Assembly: GCA_903850425.1 (NCBI GenBank)
Contig: CAINLR010000004.1
Span: 1 to 64,000 of the forward strand
Reading direction: 5' to 3'
DNA: 64,000 nucleotides
Source of the DNA: an uncultured Verrucomicrobia subdivision 3 bacterium
Lineage (GTDB): Bacteria; Verrucomicrobiota; Verrucomicrobiia; Limisphaerales; UBA11358
In this document: in pieces, positions 1 to 8,589 of the stretch
Position numbering within the stretch: position 1 is the stretch's first letter
Layout: the number at the start of each line of letters is the position of its first letter
Notes under the pieces: model-generated
Told to the model about the DNA's origin: nothing
The model's database searches: none
The model's input: the letters and a program-made list of their open reading frames with translations, nothing else
Translations under genes and position numbers: made by a program

Positions 1-1
1 C

Positions 2-199
2 GAGAGCCTGGGATACTACAACGACCAGCTCGCGGCGTTGAAGAACAACCTGGCCGCCGCCAACAGCCGTATCACCGATGTGGACGTGGCGCAGGAAAGC
101 ACGACCTACGCGAAATACAACATCCTGGTCCAATCCGGCACCGCGATGCTGGCCCAAGCGAATTCGCTGCCGCAATCCGTCCTCAAGCTCCTCGGTTAG
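2..199 (+). CDS. Flagellin, C-terminal fragment
   Basis: Only the last 65 residues lie in the window; the gene begins before base 1. The visible part matches the conserved flagellin C-terminal helix: a stretch reading [13 protein letters not shown], then a [19 protein letters not shown]-type segment, and a final leucine-rich LLG end. In flagellins this helix packs with the N-terminal helix to form the filament core (D0/D1). The stop codon is followed within 25 bases by a GC-rich hairpin, so this is probably the last gene of its transcript. A flagellin gene implies that the organism, or an ancestor, is motile. The rest of the flagellar system cannot be judged from this window. Confidence 0.9.
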   Translation, partial: ESLGYYNDQLAALKNNLAAANSRITDVDVAQESTTYAKYNILVQSGTAMLAQANSLPQSVLKLLG

Positions 200-219
200 A
201 ATTAGCCCGCCACCGTGCA

Positions 220-252
220 CGCCCGGATGGCTCCCGCCGTCCGGGCGTTCTT
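220..252 (+). terminator. Hairpin terminator after flagellin
   Basis: A 12-bp stem (220-231 pairs with 236-247, 11 of 12 positions complementary) has a 4-base loop and is followed by TTCTT. It lies 21 bases after the flagellin stop. The U-tract is weak, so termination is an inference from position and stem strength. Confidence 0.6.
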
Positions 253-515
253 CGCGAAAACAAACCCTCCCGGGAAGGCGCCAGTCCCGACCGCCCAGCC
301 ATCAACGCCGGCAGAGATTCTCCACCCGCGGCCAGAACCCCCGCCACACTCACCGGGTTCCCCAGCCCGGAAAATTCCCGCCGGCGTTGTGTTCGGCTTC
401 AGAAGGCAAAATCAGAGAACGGTTGGAAAGGGGTGCGGTGGTGTTGAGCGCGGCGCGACCGCTCCATGCCGGAAACAAACGGCTCGGTAAAAAAGTTGTA
501 GGCCGTATCTAAACG

Positions 516-606
516 TCAATCTCCCATAGGGGTAATGGAGCCACTGGCGATGTCCACCGGGCAGAGGAATAAATTCGGGTTGGCCGCATACTTGAACCAC
601 AGGCGC
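516..606 (-). pseudogene. Remnant of a prepilin-like gene
   Basis: Read leftward, this stretch encodes a peptide with the core [19 protein letters not shown]. It closely matches [19 protein letters not shown] inside the intact prepilin-type gene next door (789-1679). No intact frame surrounds it: it ends at a stop 7 codons after the match, and its upstream part is not recognisable. It is best explained as the leftover of a tandem paralogue. The rest of 253-788 shows no gene that I can support. Confidence 0.6.
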
Positions 607-788
607 GGGCGAGCGGGTCAATTACCTCACCATGGAGGCACAGCGCAGCCTTTCAGCCGCCGCTTTGGCGTTGGGATCGCCACTGGCGATGGCCGCCGCG
701 AGGCTGCTCTGCAGGCCGACCATCCGGTTTCATGCCCAGTGCGCCCTCGCCAGCCACGCTGGTTTCCAACAATTCGCTCTGCCCCACG

Positions 789-1679
789 TTAATGGCCGGT
801 GGTGTTCGAGCTCCACCAAAGCAAAGTTTTTACGTTGCCCATGCTCTGCTGGTTAAACAGCACGGTCGTTACAAAATCAACATGGCCATCCAAGGCGAGC
901 GCGTTGCCACCGTGTTTGCTGTGTAACAGTCCGATGCCCTCAGCACCGGTAGGGTTGCTCACCGTGGTGGTCGGGAAATTAGCCCCATCATTGTATTCAA
1001 AGGCTCCGATCGGTGTGCCGTCGCTTTGAAGCGCCTTCTCATTCGGCTCCCAAATCAGATAGCACATCGGACTCCAGGCTGCATTGATCTTCATGGGAGG
1101 CACAGCACCGCTAAAATTAACCACCGAGCCATTCATCACGTAAGTGGAAAGTTTATTAACTCGTCCACCGGACGCAGTTGGTGTGGTAAAAGTCTTGCTG
1201 GCGATATCCACCGGGCAGAGGAAGCTGTTTGGGTTGCTTGCATATTTGAACCATAACCCGGTTTTGTTTGCAGAATTGGGGGCGTTCTTCCAATAGGCCA
1301 CATCGTAAGGATTGGGAGCTGTGCCAGCGGGAGCACCGGGGAAACCTTCTGTGGTAAGATCGGCTGCCCTGGATGAGTAAAGCCAGCCTGCTGGCCCATC
1401 ATTTCCGCCGCCGTTGCCATCCCAGTTTGGATAGGCAAGATGGTCGGTGAAATCGTCCGCATACATCCGATTGCACAGCCCCAGCTGCTTCAGGTTGTTC
1501 ACACACCGGATGCTCTGCGCCTTGGCCTTGGCCCGCGCCAGCGCCGGCAGCAGCATCGCCGCCAGAATCGCAATGATGGCGATGACGACCAACAGCTCGA
1601 TCAGCGTGAACGCGCGGCGTTTGGGGGAGGTTTGCGGTGCTTGAGGCTGCCCAACAAAGGCGGGTGAATTGAGTGACAT
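789..1679 (-). CDS. Prepilin-type N-terminal methylation-domain protein (DUF1559-like)
   Basis: This is a 296-residue protein with a short basic leader ending [20 protein letters not shown] at about residues 20-40. That is the class III signal and hydrophobic helix cleaved by prepilin peptidase, with Phe-Thr-Leu-Ile-Glu at the cleavage site. The following [20 protein letters not shown] stretch and the HSKHGG...DGHVDF end are typical of the prepilin-like surface proteins that are abundant in Verrucomicrobia, Planctomycetes and Lentisphaerae. The body is probably an extracellular beta-rich domain. It is transcribed alone and away from the YkgJ gene's promoter side. A decayed paralogue lies just downstream (516-606). 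The exact role (pilus, secretion or matrix) is unknown; the family assignment is strong. Confidence 0.9.
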   Translation of the reverse strand: MSLNSPAFVGQPQAPQTSPKRRAFTLIELLVVIAIIAILAAMLLPALARAKAKAQSIRCVNNLKQLGLCNRMYADDFTDHLAYPNWDGNGGGNDGPAGWLYSSRAADLTTEGFPGAPAGTAPNPYDVAYWKNAPNSANKTGLWFKYASNPNSFLCPVDIASKTFTTPTASGGRVNKLSTYVMNGSVVNFSGAVPPMKINAAWSPMCYLIWEPNEKALQSDGTPIGAFEYNDGANFPTTTVSNPTGAEGIGLLHSKHGGNALALDGHVDFVTTVLFNQQSMGNVKTLLWWSSNTTGH

Positions 1680-1883
1680 AGGCTTTTCCGATAATGGCTC
1701 TGAGTTGCTTTGTGTTTAGACAGCGCGTCGGCGCGGTTTTAACACGAGTTGCAATTGGTGACGAAAAAATATTACTCCAAATCGCGCGGTTGTCCATCCC
1801 CGGAATTGGCGATGCCATTTTCAGCCCCAGCCATTCCGCCGCCCGTTGCAATCCCTGGTCGCCATCGAAATCGGCGAAGCGTT

Positions 1884-2255
1884 TTATTGTCCGTCTCGAA
1901 TGGTTGTGGCGAGGCGACGCTGATATTCCGCCGCGCTGACTTCGCGTGGCCGGGCGTGGCAGATTTTTTCGAATCCGGGAAAATTCCAGAGGTTCGGAAA
2001 CTCGCGGCATTGCTGCGGCTTGACCGGCTGCACCGCGCAATTTTCGCCGTCGAGAAAAATGCACGCGCCATCCGGCTGTTCCTTCAGCGCCAGTCCTTGC
2101 CGGTCGTGCCGCAGCCGCGTGAATTGTTGAATAAACTCATTTTCGCTGAGGCCCTTGAACGTGGCCAGCCGCGTGATTTCGGCCGCGCTCAAGCGCACCT
2201 GCCCCGGCCAGCGGCAGCAGGCCGTGCAACGTTGACATTCAAAAAAAATCGGCAC
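1884..2255 (-). CDS. YkgJ-family cysteine-cluster protein
   Basis: This is a 123-residue protein. Near its N terminus it has a CQRCTACC motif (residues 7-14), and later cysteines fall in the ENCAVQ, QQCREFP and KICHARP contexts. This is the YkgJ/Fe-S (or zinc) cluster family, whose biochemical role is not settled. The only plausible start is a GTG at 2253-2255, placed directly before the conserved PIFFEC segment. It lies 12 bases downstream of the end of the sigma/serine-hydrolase operon on the same strand, so it may be the third gene of that transcript. Family identity is clear from the cysteine pattern; metal and function are inferred only by family. Confidence 0.85.
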   Translation of the reverse strand: MPIFFECQRCTACCRWPGQVRLSAAEITRLATFKGLSENEFIQQFTRLRHDRQGLALKEQPDGACIFLDGENCAVQPVKPQQCREFPNLWNFPGFEKICHARPREVSAAEYQRRLATTIRDGQ

Positions 2256-2267
2256 GCGCGCAGATTA

Positions 2268-4931
2268 TCAGTCCGGCAGCCATTTGTGAATCATCTCGAC
2301 GCACGCGTCGTCGCAGCCCTTCTCGGCATCGGTGCCGGCGACGTTGGTGGCCGCGATCACCGCAAAATCTTTTTCCGGCGCGAGCCACATCACGATATAC
2401 CACATGGTATTGGAGCCATTGTGCATCAGCGCGGTGCCGCCGGCCCAGCCGCGTTGCAAGACGACCCAGCCGCAGGCATAGTCGCCGCCGGCCGCCGGCG
2501 TGTGCAGCTTGGCCAGGGTTTCCGCCTTCAAGAGGCCATTGGTCGGCTGGCGTTGCAGATGGAACATGACAAAACGCGCCAGGTCATCCAGCGAACAATG
2601 GACCCGACCGGCCGGAGTGATGGCGGGTGGATTGTCTAATTGCAACGGGAGGGTGAGAAACAACTTGCGCGCGTGGCCCCACGGCTGGTCCACCTTATCT
2701 TTCGTGCCCGTCGGACCAAACCCGGCGGAATCCATGCGCAGCGGCTTGAACAGTCGCTGGGTGATCAAGGCTTCATAATTTGTGCCGGTCAATTTTTCCA
2801 GCATCGCGCCGACGATCGCGTAGCCTTGGTTGGAATAAATCATCTTGGTGCCCGGTGCGGCTTCCGGCGGTTGGCTCAACACCGCTGCGATGAATTCGCG
2901 ACGCTGTTCGGTGGGCGTGCCGTGTTCCTCCCACGCGCGTTTCCATGCGGCCGACGGCGGCGCCCCCGGAATGCCGCCGCGATGGTGGAGCAATTGTTCG
3001 ACTGTCACGGCCTCATATTGCGGGTGCATCTTGCCCTTCCACTCCGGAAATATTTCCGCGATGGTCGTGTCCCAGCGCAGTTTGTTTTCCTCGATCAAGA
3101 TGGCCGCGAGCGTGGCGGTCATGGATTTCGTGCAGGAGCCGATGTGAAAAACATCGTTGGTGGTGACGGGCGTGGGATCGCCCCACTTGCGCACGCCCAC
3201 GGCGTCGCGATCACAAATCTGACCATCCTTGACGACCACCACCGCGAGCGCGGGCAGGTTGTGCTTTGTGCGACTGGCTTCGAGGATTGGGGAAACGGAG
3301 TCGGAGCGCGCCATCGCCGGGGCTTTGGTCTCTTTCGCGCGAACAAACATAATCGCGCCGAGTGAGATCACTACGATTCCGATGAGGATTATTTTCGTCA
3401 TAAGTTTTTTCTTGGATGTTTTTGTTTTCAACAGCGGCAGGTATTGGCGGATCGGATGGTTGGCCGGCGCAAATTTTTCAACCGCTGCCTTCACGTCAGC
3501 ATGTCGTTCCAGCGGGCTCCAGTGCATGCGCGTCTTTTCGCCCGATGCTTGGATCACCCAGAGATTGCGAATGTTCAGAAACCGGAAGGGCCGGACTGCT
3601 TTTATTTCGTCCCAGAGAATCAAACTGTTCCCATTTTGCAAATGAATCCCCAACGCGCTGATGCCCACGGCCCGCTTGACGGTTTTCTGAATGAGCCAGG
3701 TGTAGATCAACCCGCCCACAAATGAGAGCAGGCCCCACAGCAGATGCGGCCAACTGAACAGGTGCCGGAGAAATGATTTGAACTCTTTGACGGCCGCGAG
3801 GTCCATGAGCGCGGGCTTGAAATAAATTCCCGAGATTTGATCATCCGCGTCGAGCGCCAGGCTCATCGTCATTTCACCGTAGCGACAAAACAGCCGATAC
3901 GCCGTCCACCCGTGGTAGCCGTCGCCAGTCGGGCCTTCCAGCCGTTCGACCTTGCCGAACGCGGAAAGCCGCGAATAAAATTCCGTGGTCTCCTTTGGCG
4001 GAAACAGCTTGCTCATCTCCGGGTCGTAGAGTTTTTGCACGGCGGCGTAATCGCCGGCATTGAATAGTGCAACCACCTTCAACGCGGCAACCGAGTAGCG
4101 ATTCGTTTCCGAAACACTGACGCTCAATGCCGGCGCTGCCATAGCCCGCTGATGAACCTGCCAGTCGCGATGGCTCACGGTGGAACTGAAAATCATAACG
4201 AACCAAATGCCGACAATTCCGGGGACGCCGTAAATGGCGAGCTGCCAGAAGGCGACCTTGAATTCAACCGGCTTGACCGTGTCCGCTGCCGCCAGCGAAA
4301 GAACGATTGGCCGCAGATTTGCGACGTGCGATTCCTCCGGTGGCTCGCCGGTTTCCGCCGAGCGGATCAGCGCTTCCAATTGCGCTTCGACGGGGAAAAG
4401 TTGTTTGGCCCGCGCCTGCCGGTTCAGCCAATAGATGCAGGCGTTCAGGGCAATTACGAAGATGGTGTAGCCGATGTTGCCGACCAGGCCGCCACCACTG
4501 CCCCAAGAACAGAGCAACACACCGATCGCCAATGGCAGCAAATACCACCACAGCACCGATCCCAGCATTCGCGATTGGGCGCGCACGGCGTTCAGTTCCG
4601 CCTGCAATGATTCGACCACGGTTGCTCCAGGCGGCGCCGGCGGAGTCAGTCGGCGCGTGTGAACCAGCTTCCAGGCAATAAAAATCGCACCTCCGATGAC
4701 AATCAAATCGCCGAGCCGCGAAACTGCTGTGCGATACACCGTAAAATAAAAAATTCCGAAAACAATGATCACGAAAGCGCCGGCGGCCAGTTCGCGGAGA
4801 TCGCGCGCGTTGAGAGTGCGACGCAACTGGCCCGTCTGCTTGTGCATGGCGGAAATCAACTGCGTCGGCGATACCTCCGATTTTCGCAGCGGCTGCTGCT
4901 GCCATAGTTTTTTCAGCTCGTCGTCGTTCAT
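2268..4931 (-). CDS. Multi-TM membrane protein fused to a class C beta-lactamase-like serine hydrolase
   Basis: This 887-residue protein has two parts. Residues 1 to about 500 contain several hydrophobic segments (near 50-90, 125-170, 225-250 and 390-415) and a soluble stretch near 280-370 resembling DUF3887-type domains. From Met511 a second leader-like segment (MTKIILIGIVVISLGAIMF) precedes a complete serine-hydrolase domain with SxxK (SCTK, Ser599/Lys602), YSN (Tyr699) and HNG (His837), the catalytic pattern of penicillin-binding-protein-like hydrolases. The ATG overlaps the stop of the sigma-factor gene by 4 bases, so the two are translationally coupled. An anti-sigma or sigma-linked sensor role for the N-terminal half is an inference from that coupling. 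The internal leader suggests that two ancestral genes fused in frame. Confidence 0.75.
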   Translation of the reverse strand: MNDDELKKLWQQQPLRKSEVSPTQLISAMHKQTGQLRRTLNARDLRELAAGAFVIIVFGIFYFTVYRTAVSRLGDLIVIGGAIFIAWKLVHTRRLTPPAPPGATVVESLQAELNAVRAQSRMLGSVLWWYLLPLAIGVLLCSWGSGGGLVGNIGYTIFVIALNACIYWLNRQARAKQLFPVEAQLEALIRSAETGEPPEESHVANLRPIVLSLAAADTVKPVEFKVAFWQLAIYGVPGIVGIWFVMIFSSTVSHRDWQVHQRAMAAPALSVSVSETNRYSVAALKVVALFNAGDYAAVQKLYDPEMSKLFPPKETTEFYSRLSAFGKVERLEGPTGDGYHGWTAYRLFCRYGEMTMSLALDADDQISGIYFKPALMDLAAVKEFKSFLRHLFSWPHLLWGLLSFVGGLIYTWLIQKTVKRAVGISALGIHLQNGNSLILWDEIKAVRPFRFLNIRNLWVIQASGEKTRMHWSPLERHADVKAAVEKFAPANHPIRQYLPLLKTKTSKKKLMTKIILIGIVVISLGAIMFVRAKETKAPAMARSDSVSPILEASRTKHNLPALAVVVVKDGQICDRDAVGVRKWGDPTPVTTNDVFHIGSCTKSMTATLAAILIEENKLRWDTTIAEIFPEWKGKMHPQYEAVTVEQLLHHRGGIPGAPPSAAWKRAWEEHGTPTEQRREFIAAVLSQPPEAAPGTKMIYSNQGYAIVGAMLEKLTGTNYEALITQRLFKPLRMDSAGFGPTGTKDKVDQPWGHARKLFLTLPLQLDNPPAITPAGRVHCSLDDLARFVMFHLQRQPTNGLLKAETLAKLHTPAAGGDYACGWVVLQRGWAGGTALMHNGSNTMWYIVMWLAPEKDFAVIAATNVAGTDAEKGCDDACVEMIHKWLPD

Positions 4932-5452
4932 TTGGCCTCCTCCTCGGTCATCAGGCTGGAAAGTTTTTTCTTTGCGCGATGCAGCATCACGCCGACGTTA
5001 TTGGCGTTGATGCCCGTGGCTTCCGCGATTTGTTCGTAGGTGAGGTCTTCCAGAAAAAGGGTGACGAGCGCTTTTTCAATCGGGTTCAGTTGGTAGATGG
5101 CGTTGTAAAGAGTTGCCATGCGGTCGTCCGGTTTTTCTACCGTGGTCTGCTGTGATTCAATCGTGCGCGTGAGTTCGGCGTGCTCGAAGTGAACGACGCG
5201 GTCAAGGCGCGACGCGCGTTTGCGAACAAATGAAATGGCGGTGTTGATGGCCACGCGATAAAGCCAGGTGTTGGCAAATTTGCTTTCTTTCAGCGCCGGC
5301 AGGCCGCGCCAGATTTGGCACAGGATTTCCTGATACAAATCGTCTTGATCCGCCGCGTTCCACGCATAGACGCGGCAGACCCGGAGAATCCGGTCGCGAT
5401 TCTCGTTCACCAGTTCCAGGAACTTGTTTTCGTCTGCAGGCGTCGAATTCAA
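4928..5452 (-). CDS. ECF-type RNA polymerase sigma factor
   Basis: This 174-residue sigma-70 family protein has region 2 (DQDDLYQEILCQIWR and the following ANTWLYRVAIN segment, residues about 35-75) and region 4 (a LTYEQIAEATGINANNVG helix-turn-helix, residues about 140-160). Region 3 is missing, as in ECF factors. The best start is the TTG at 5450-5452, because an AAAGG box sits 7 bases upstream and no ATG or GTG is better placed. Its stop overlaps the start of the membrane/serine-hydrolase gene (ATGA), the usual layout for an ECF factor and its regulator or target membrane protein. Its target promoters cannot be deduced here. Confidence 0.9.
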   Translation of the reverse strand: MNSTPADENKFLELVNENRDRILRVCRVYAWNAADQDDLYQEILCQIWRGLPALKESKFANTWLYRVAINTAISFVRKRASRLDRVVHFEHAELTRTIESQQTTVEKPDDRMATLYNAIYQLNPIEKALVTLFLEDLTYEQIAEATGINANNVGVMLHRAKKKLSSLMTEEEAK

Positions 5453-5606
5453 TCGTGAACCTTTATTGATTAGTCGCAGCGGAAGGAAGAATTATTACCG
5501 CCGTGGAAAAAAGTTTTCCGATGGCAGTCGCGACAAGCCTTGAACGCTTCCGTTGGCATCAGGCGGCGGGCAACATGATTTCTTGCCACGCAAATGCTCT
5601 TTAAGC

Positions 5607-6290
5607 TCAAGGACGGAAAATTCGCAGCATCTCATTGCCGCCTTTTTGAAATTCATATGGCACCCGCACGATTTCACTTGCCCAACCCGCTTGCCCAAGC
5701 CGGGCACGCACGGCCGCAAGGTGCGGGGACGTTTGGTGAGACAAAGTCAGTAGCGGAAAAATCCGCACCTCGCGCGCCACCCGGCAAAGTTCCGTGACCG
5801 ACCGAACATGGAACCCTTCCGGCAGATGCTCGGAATACAGAAAAAGCAGATGCGAACATAGCGCCAAATCGAAATGTCCATCCGCAAAAGGAAGCTCCGG
5901 CAAAGCCGCAATCTGGTAGCGACCCGCCTGGCGACCGGCTTCGTAGTCGGCCAAAAATTGCGATAAAGCCTTTCGCCGGTTGATCAACAAGCCGTCGGGA
6001 TCGCGATGATAGTCCCAATTCCATTTGTGCAGGCGCGCGCGCACCTGTTCGATGATCGTGGCCGAGGTCGCTTCAAATCGCGCGGCGATTTCCGCACCGG
6101 AACAGAAATAAATCGGGTCAGCCGACACCACCGAAAAGCCAGCCCGGGTCATTTCCGCATTGAAACTCGCCGGACCGTCGCCGCAGCCGAGAATTTTCCC
6201 CTGAAGTTCGGCTTTGGTCAGGCCAAACATCAGTTCATATTCCTCCCGTGTCCGACCCCACGGGATAATTTGATTCAGCTCAACACTCAT
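5607..6290 (-). CDS. Class I SAM-dependent methyltransferase-like protein
   Basis: This is a 227-residue protein. The start chosen is MSVELNQ at 6290; an upstream in-frame start would overlap the Nudix gene and adds non-conserved sequence. Residues about 30-45 give the glycine motif ILGCGDGPASFN, followed by an acidic residue in VVSADP. Further on, LPFADGHFDLALCSHLLF matches motifs II/III of Rossmann-fold methyltransferases. No substrate can be named. It lies 31 bases after the Nudix hydrolase on the same strand, so the two are probably co-transcribed. The region between it and the sigma gene (5453-5606) contains no supported gene. Confidence 0.8.
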   Translation of the reverse strand: MSVELNQIIPWGRTREEYELMFGLTKAELQGKILGCGDGPASFNAEMTRAGFSVVSADPIYFCSGAEIAARFEATSATIIEQVRARLHKWNWDYHRDPDGLLINRRKALSQFLADYEAGRQAGRYQIAALPELPFADGHFDLALCSHLLFLYSEHLPEGFHVRSVTELCRVAREVRIFPLLTLSHQTSPHLAAVRARLGQAGWASEIVRVPYEFQKGGNEMLRIFRP

Positions 6291-6321
6291 TTGAACGACA
6301 GACCTCGAACCGCACTGCGGC

Positions 6322-6879
6322 TCAGGCTTGCTTGATCCCGCGCTGCCACAGCTCAAAATGATACAACGCCACGACCACCAGCGAGTGACCGATCTTTTCG
6401 TCGGCGACGATTTTGGGAATTTCGGTGACGGGAATCAGTTTGGTGAGGATGTCTTCGCCGCTGTCGAATTCCACGCCGTGGCGAGGATGGCAGTTTTCAA
6501 TCAGCACGGTGAATGTCCGGTTGCTCAAGATGGCCGGGTTAGAATGAATGGTGCCAAGCAAACGCGCATTCTCGCCTTCGTAACCGGTCTCCTCGCGCAA
6601 CTCGCGCACGGCGGTCGCCACCGGATCAGCCTCGTGCGCGTCCATCATGCCGCCGGGAATTTCCAGTTCGACCGTGTTCGAACCATGGCGATATTGCTCC
6701 ACCATTACCAGCTTCTGGTCCGGCGTGACGGCGACGACGTTGACCCAGTTGACGCTGTCGAGCACGAAGAAGTCATGTTCCTTGCCGGTGCGCGGCGAAA
6801 TTTTGAAGTCCGAGCGCAGCTTAAAAATGCGATAATCACCGAGCGGCGCGGACCGGATTGTTTTCCAAGGCTGAATCAT
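6322..6879 (-). CDS. Nudix hydrolase (ADP-ribose pyrophosphatase-like)
   Basis: This is a 185-residue protein starting at MIQPWK; the open frame extends 71 codons upstream, but that stretch is low-complexity and unlike the family. The Nudix box is present as GGMMDAHEADPVATAVREL followed by REETGYEG, with spacing one residue longer than the textbook pattern. The glutamates that bind Mg2+ are conserved. The layout (an N-terminal beta-strand domain, VVAVTPDQKLVMVEQYRHG, then the box) resembles ADP-ribose pyrophosphatases, which hydrolyse nucleoside-diphosphate derivatives in the cytoplasm. Substrate is inferred, not seen. The 229-base gap up to the HEAT gene (6880-7108) carries nothing supported. 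Confidence 0.85.
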   Translation of the reverse strand: MIQPWKTIRSAPLGDYRIFKLRSDFKISPRTGKEHDFFVLDSVNWVNVVAVTPDQKLVMVEQYRHGSNTVELEIPGGMMDAHEADPVATAVRELREETGYEGENARLLGTIHSNPAILSNRTFTVLIENCHPRHGVEFDSGEDILTKLIPVTEIPKIVADEKIGHSLVVVALYHFELWQRGIKQA

Positions 6880-7108
6880 GCGGACAGAATTCAGAAGCCG
6901 TGCGCCAGAAGCCAGAAAATACTGTGGCGGCAAATTCGCCCGTGGCGGGGCTCCGTTTGGGGGCGGAACGATTCGGACGCCGGCAGCCGGCTGGGCCGGG
7001 GAGCGCCGCCAGCACTTGCTTTTTTGCGGGCTGCGCGGGCGCTGGTTCAAAGCAAACGGCGCACCCAGACTCGCCGGATGCGCCGATGGCACAGGCTTCG
7101 TCGCCGAA

Positions 7109-7669
7109 TCACTTCGCGCTCAAGGCAAAGATCGCGTCGTTCGCGTCTTTCTGCACTTTGCCGTCAGGGTTTTGTCGGAGCGGTTCAATGGACGGGATCA
7201 CGCTTTTGTCCGCGATGACCGCGAGCGTGCGGCAGGCGTCGCGCTTGACGTAGTTGTCGGCGTGCTGTAGCAACGGGAGGATTTTCGGGATGGTGCTTTG
7301 CGCTTTCAAACCGCGCAGCGCCTTGAGTCCTTCCATGATTTCTTTGGGGTCCGAGGCATCCAGCAGCGCGGCAATGCTTTTGAGATCGGCCTCGCTGACC
7401 TCGGCATGGAGCGCGCCCAGCACGCGGGCGGCTTTTTCCCGGATGTTTTGGCGCGGATCCGTCAGCAGCGTTTTTATCTTAGCCTGCGCGGGCGCGCTGG
7501 TGGGGAATTTCTTTTCCAAATCCTGCAGCGCGGCAAAAACCACTTTGGCCGTGGGCGACGCGAGGTTGGCGATCAATTGTTCCTCGGTTGGCTCCGGTTT
7601 GGCCAGCAGGGGGAGGGCGATGGCGAAAATAAATGCGCCAACGAGCAGACGTTTGCAGGTGTTTTTCAT
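7109..7669 (-). CDS. Exported HEAT-repeat protein
   Basis: This 186-residue protein has a cleavable signal peptide (basic start, hydrophobic core, ...LPLLAK at about residues 15-24) followed by tandem helical HEAT repeats. Repeat units are visible as LANLASPTAKVVFAALQDLE, TLLTDPRQNIREKAARVLGAL, ALLDASDPKEIMEGLKAL, LPLLQHADNYVKRDACRTL and SIEPLRQNPDGKVQKDAND. The fold serves protein-protein contacts in the periplasm; no catalytic residues are evident. It is divergently transcribed from the start of the large biosynthetic cluster, with 193 bases between the two start codons. It is probably not part of that pathway. Confidence 0.8.
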   Translation of the reverse strand: MKNTCKRLLVGAFIFAIALPLLAKPEPTEEQLIANLASPTAKVVFAALQDLEKKFPTSAPAQAKIKTLLTDPRQNIREKAARVLGALHAEVSEADLKSIAALLDASDPKEIMEGLKALRGLKAQSTIPKILPLLQHADNYVKRDACRTLAVIADKSVIPSIEPLRQNPDGKVQKDANDAIFALSAK

Positions 7670-7813
7670 ATTCTTCCTTTCTTGGTTTGATGGTTCCGAC
7701 GCCTTGAAATTAGCGGAGACTTTTCCCGTTTGTCAATCGCGTTGGTGGTTCCCTGATTTTTTTGGGGGGGGAGCGCGGCTGTGTCCCGCGCCGGGCGGGA
7801 TCCGCCCGCCGCG

Positions 7814-7841
7814 TTGACAAGTCGGCGGACACCGTTAGCAT
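7814..7841 (+). promoter_or_regulatory. Possible sigma-70-like promoter of the right-pointing cluster arm
   Basis: TTGACA (7814-7819) is followed after 16 bases by TAGCAT (7836-7841), 21 bases before the fabG-like ATG at 7863. The -35 is perfect and the -10 matches 4 of 6. This is the only promoter-like pair seen in front of the 11-kb rightward gene series. Confidence 0.4.
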
Positions 7842-7862
7842 TGCTCCCTTGCTATTTTGTGG

Positions 7863-8588
7863 ATGAAGAAAATTGCTCTTATCACCGGTGCCAGCCGGGG
7901 CATCGGACGCGCGATTGCCTTGGCGTTCGCCGCCGCTGGCCATCACACGCTCCTCAATTTCCGGAGTCGGACTGAGGAGGCGCAGGCGACGCTCGCGCTG
8001 ATTCAGAAAAGCGGCGGCAGCGGCGAACTCTGCCCGTTCGATGTCGCCGATGCCGTCGCGTGCGAGCAAGCCGTCGCGCAGATTCTCAAAGCGCACCAGC
8101 GGATTGACATCCTCGTCAACAACGCCGGCGTGCGCCACGACGCGCTGTTGATTTTTATGAAGCCCGAGCAGTGGGCGCAGGTCATCGCCACGAATCTCAA
8201 CAGCTTTTATTATTTGACCAGCCCGGTGGTGAAGCAGATGGCGCTGAACCGCTGGGGCCGCGTGGTGACCATCGCCTCCACTTCCGGCCAGACGGGCGTG
8301 GAAGGGCAGGCCAATTACGCAGCCGCGAAAGCCGGTGTCATCGGCGCATCCAAGGCGCTGGCCCGCGAAGTCGCCAAGCGCGGCGTCACCGTCAACGTCG
8401 TCGCGCCCGGCTTCATCGAAACGGAAATGCTCGCCGAAGCGCAGCGCGCCCAGTTTCTCCAGCAGATTCCCGCCGGACGCTTCGGCAAACCGGAGGAAGT
8501 CGCGGCGGCGGCGGCGTTCTTGTGTTCCGACGGGGCGGCTTACATCACCGGCGCGGTGCTCAATGTCAACGGCGGAGTTTATACCTGA
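7863..8588 (+). CDS. 3-oxoacyl-ACP reductase (FabG-like)
   Basis: This 241-residue short-chain dehydrogenase has the NAD(P)H-binding TGASRGIG motif (residues 9-16), NNAG (86-89) and the catalytic Ser139, Tyr152 and Lys156 within ASTSGQTGVEGQANYAAAK. The last 30 residues (SDGAAYITGAVLNVNGG) are typical of FabG. ATG at 7863 is preferred over the TTG two codons earlier. It reduces beta-ketoacyl chains on an acyl carrier protein. Because it leads a set of ketosynthases, dehydratases and an ACP, it most likely acts as the ketoreductase of the APE-like pathway (the ApeQ-type function) rather than in housekeeping fatty acid synthesis. The next gene starts 1 base after its stop. Confidence 0.93.
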   Translation: MKKIALITGASRGIGRAIALAFAAAGHHTLLNFRSRTEEAQATLALIQKSGGSGELCPFDVADAVACEQAVAQILKAHQRIDILVNNAGVRHDALLIFMKPEQWAQVIATNLNSFYYLTSPVVKQMALNRWGRVVTIASTSGQTGVEGQANYAAAKAGVIGASKALAREVAKRGVTVNVVAPGFIETEMLAEAQRAQFLQQIPAGRFGKPEEVAAAAAFLCSDGAAYITGAVLNVNGGVYT

Positions 8589-8589
8589 G

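Noticed and set aside
412-788. Open frames between the flagellin and prepilin genes
   Set aside because: They lack family similarity and are mostly antisense to the prepilin remnant; only the 516-606 match is kept.
1399-2064. Long leftward frame across the prepilin start
   Set aside because: It is a frame-shifted shadow of the prepilin N terminus with frequent Arg and His; no start site or motif.
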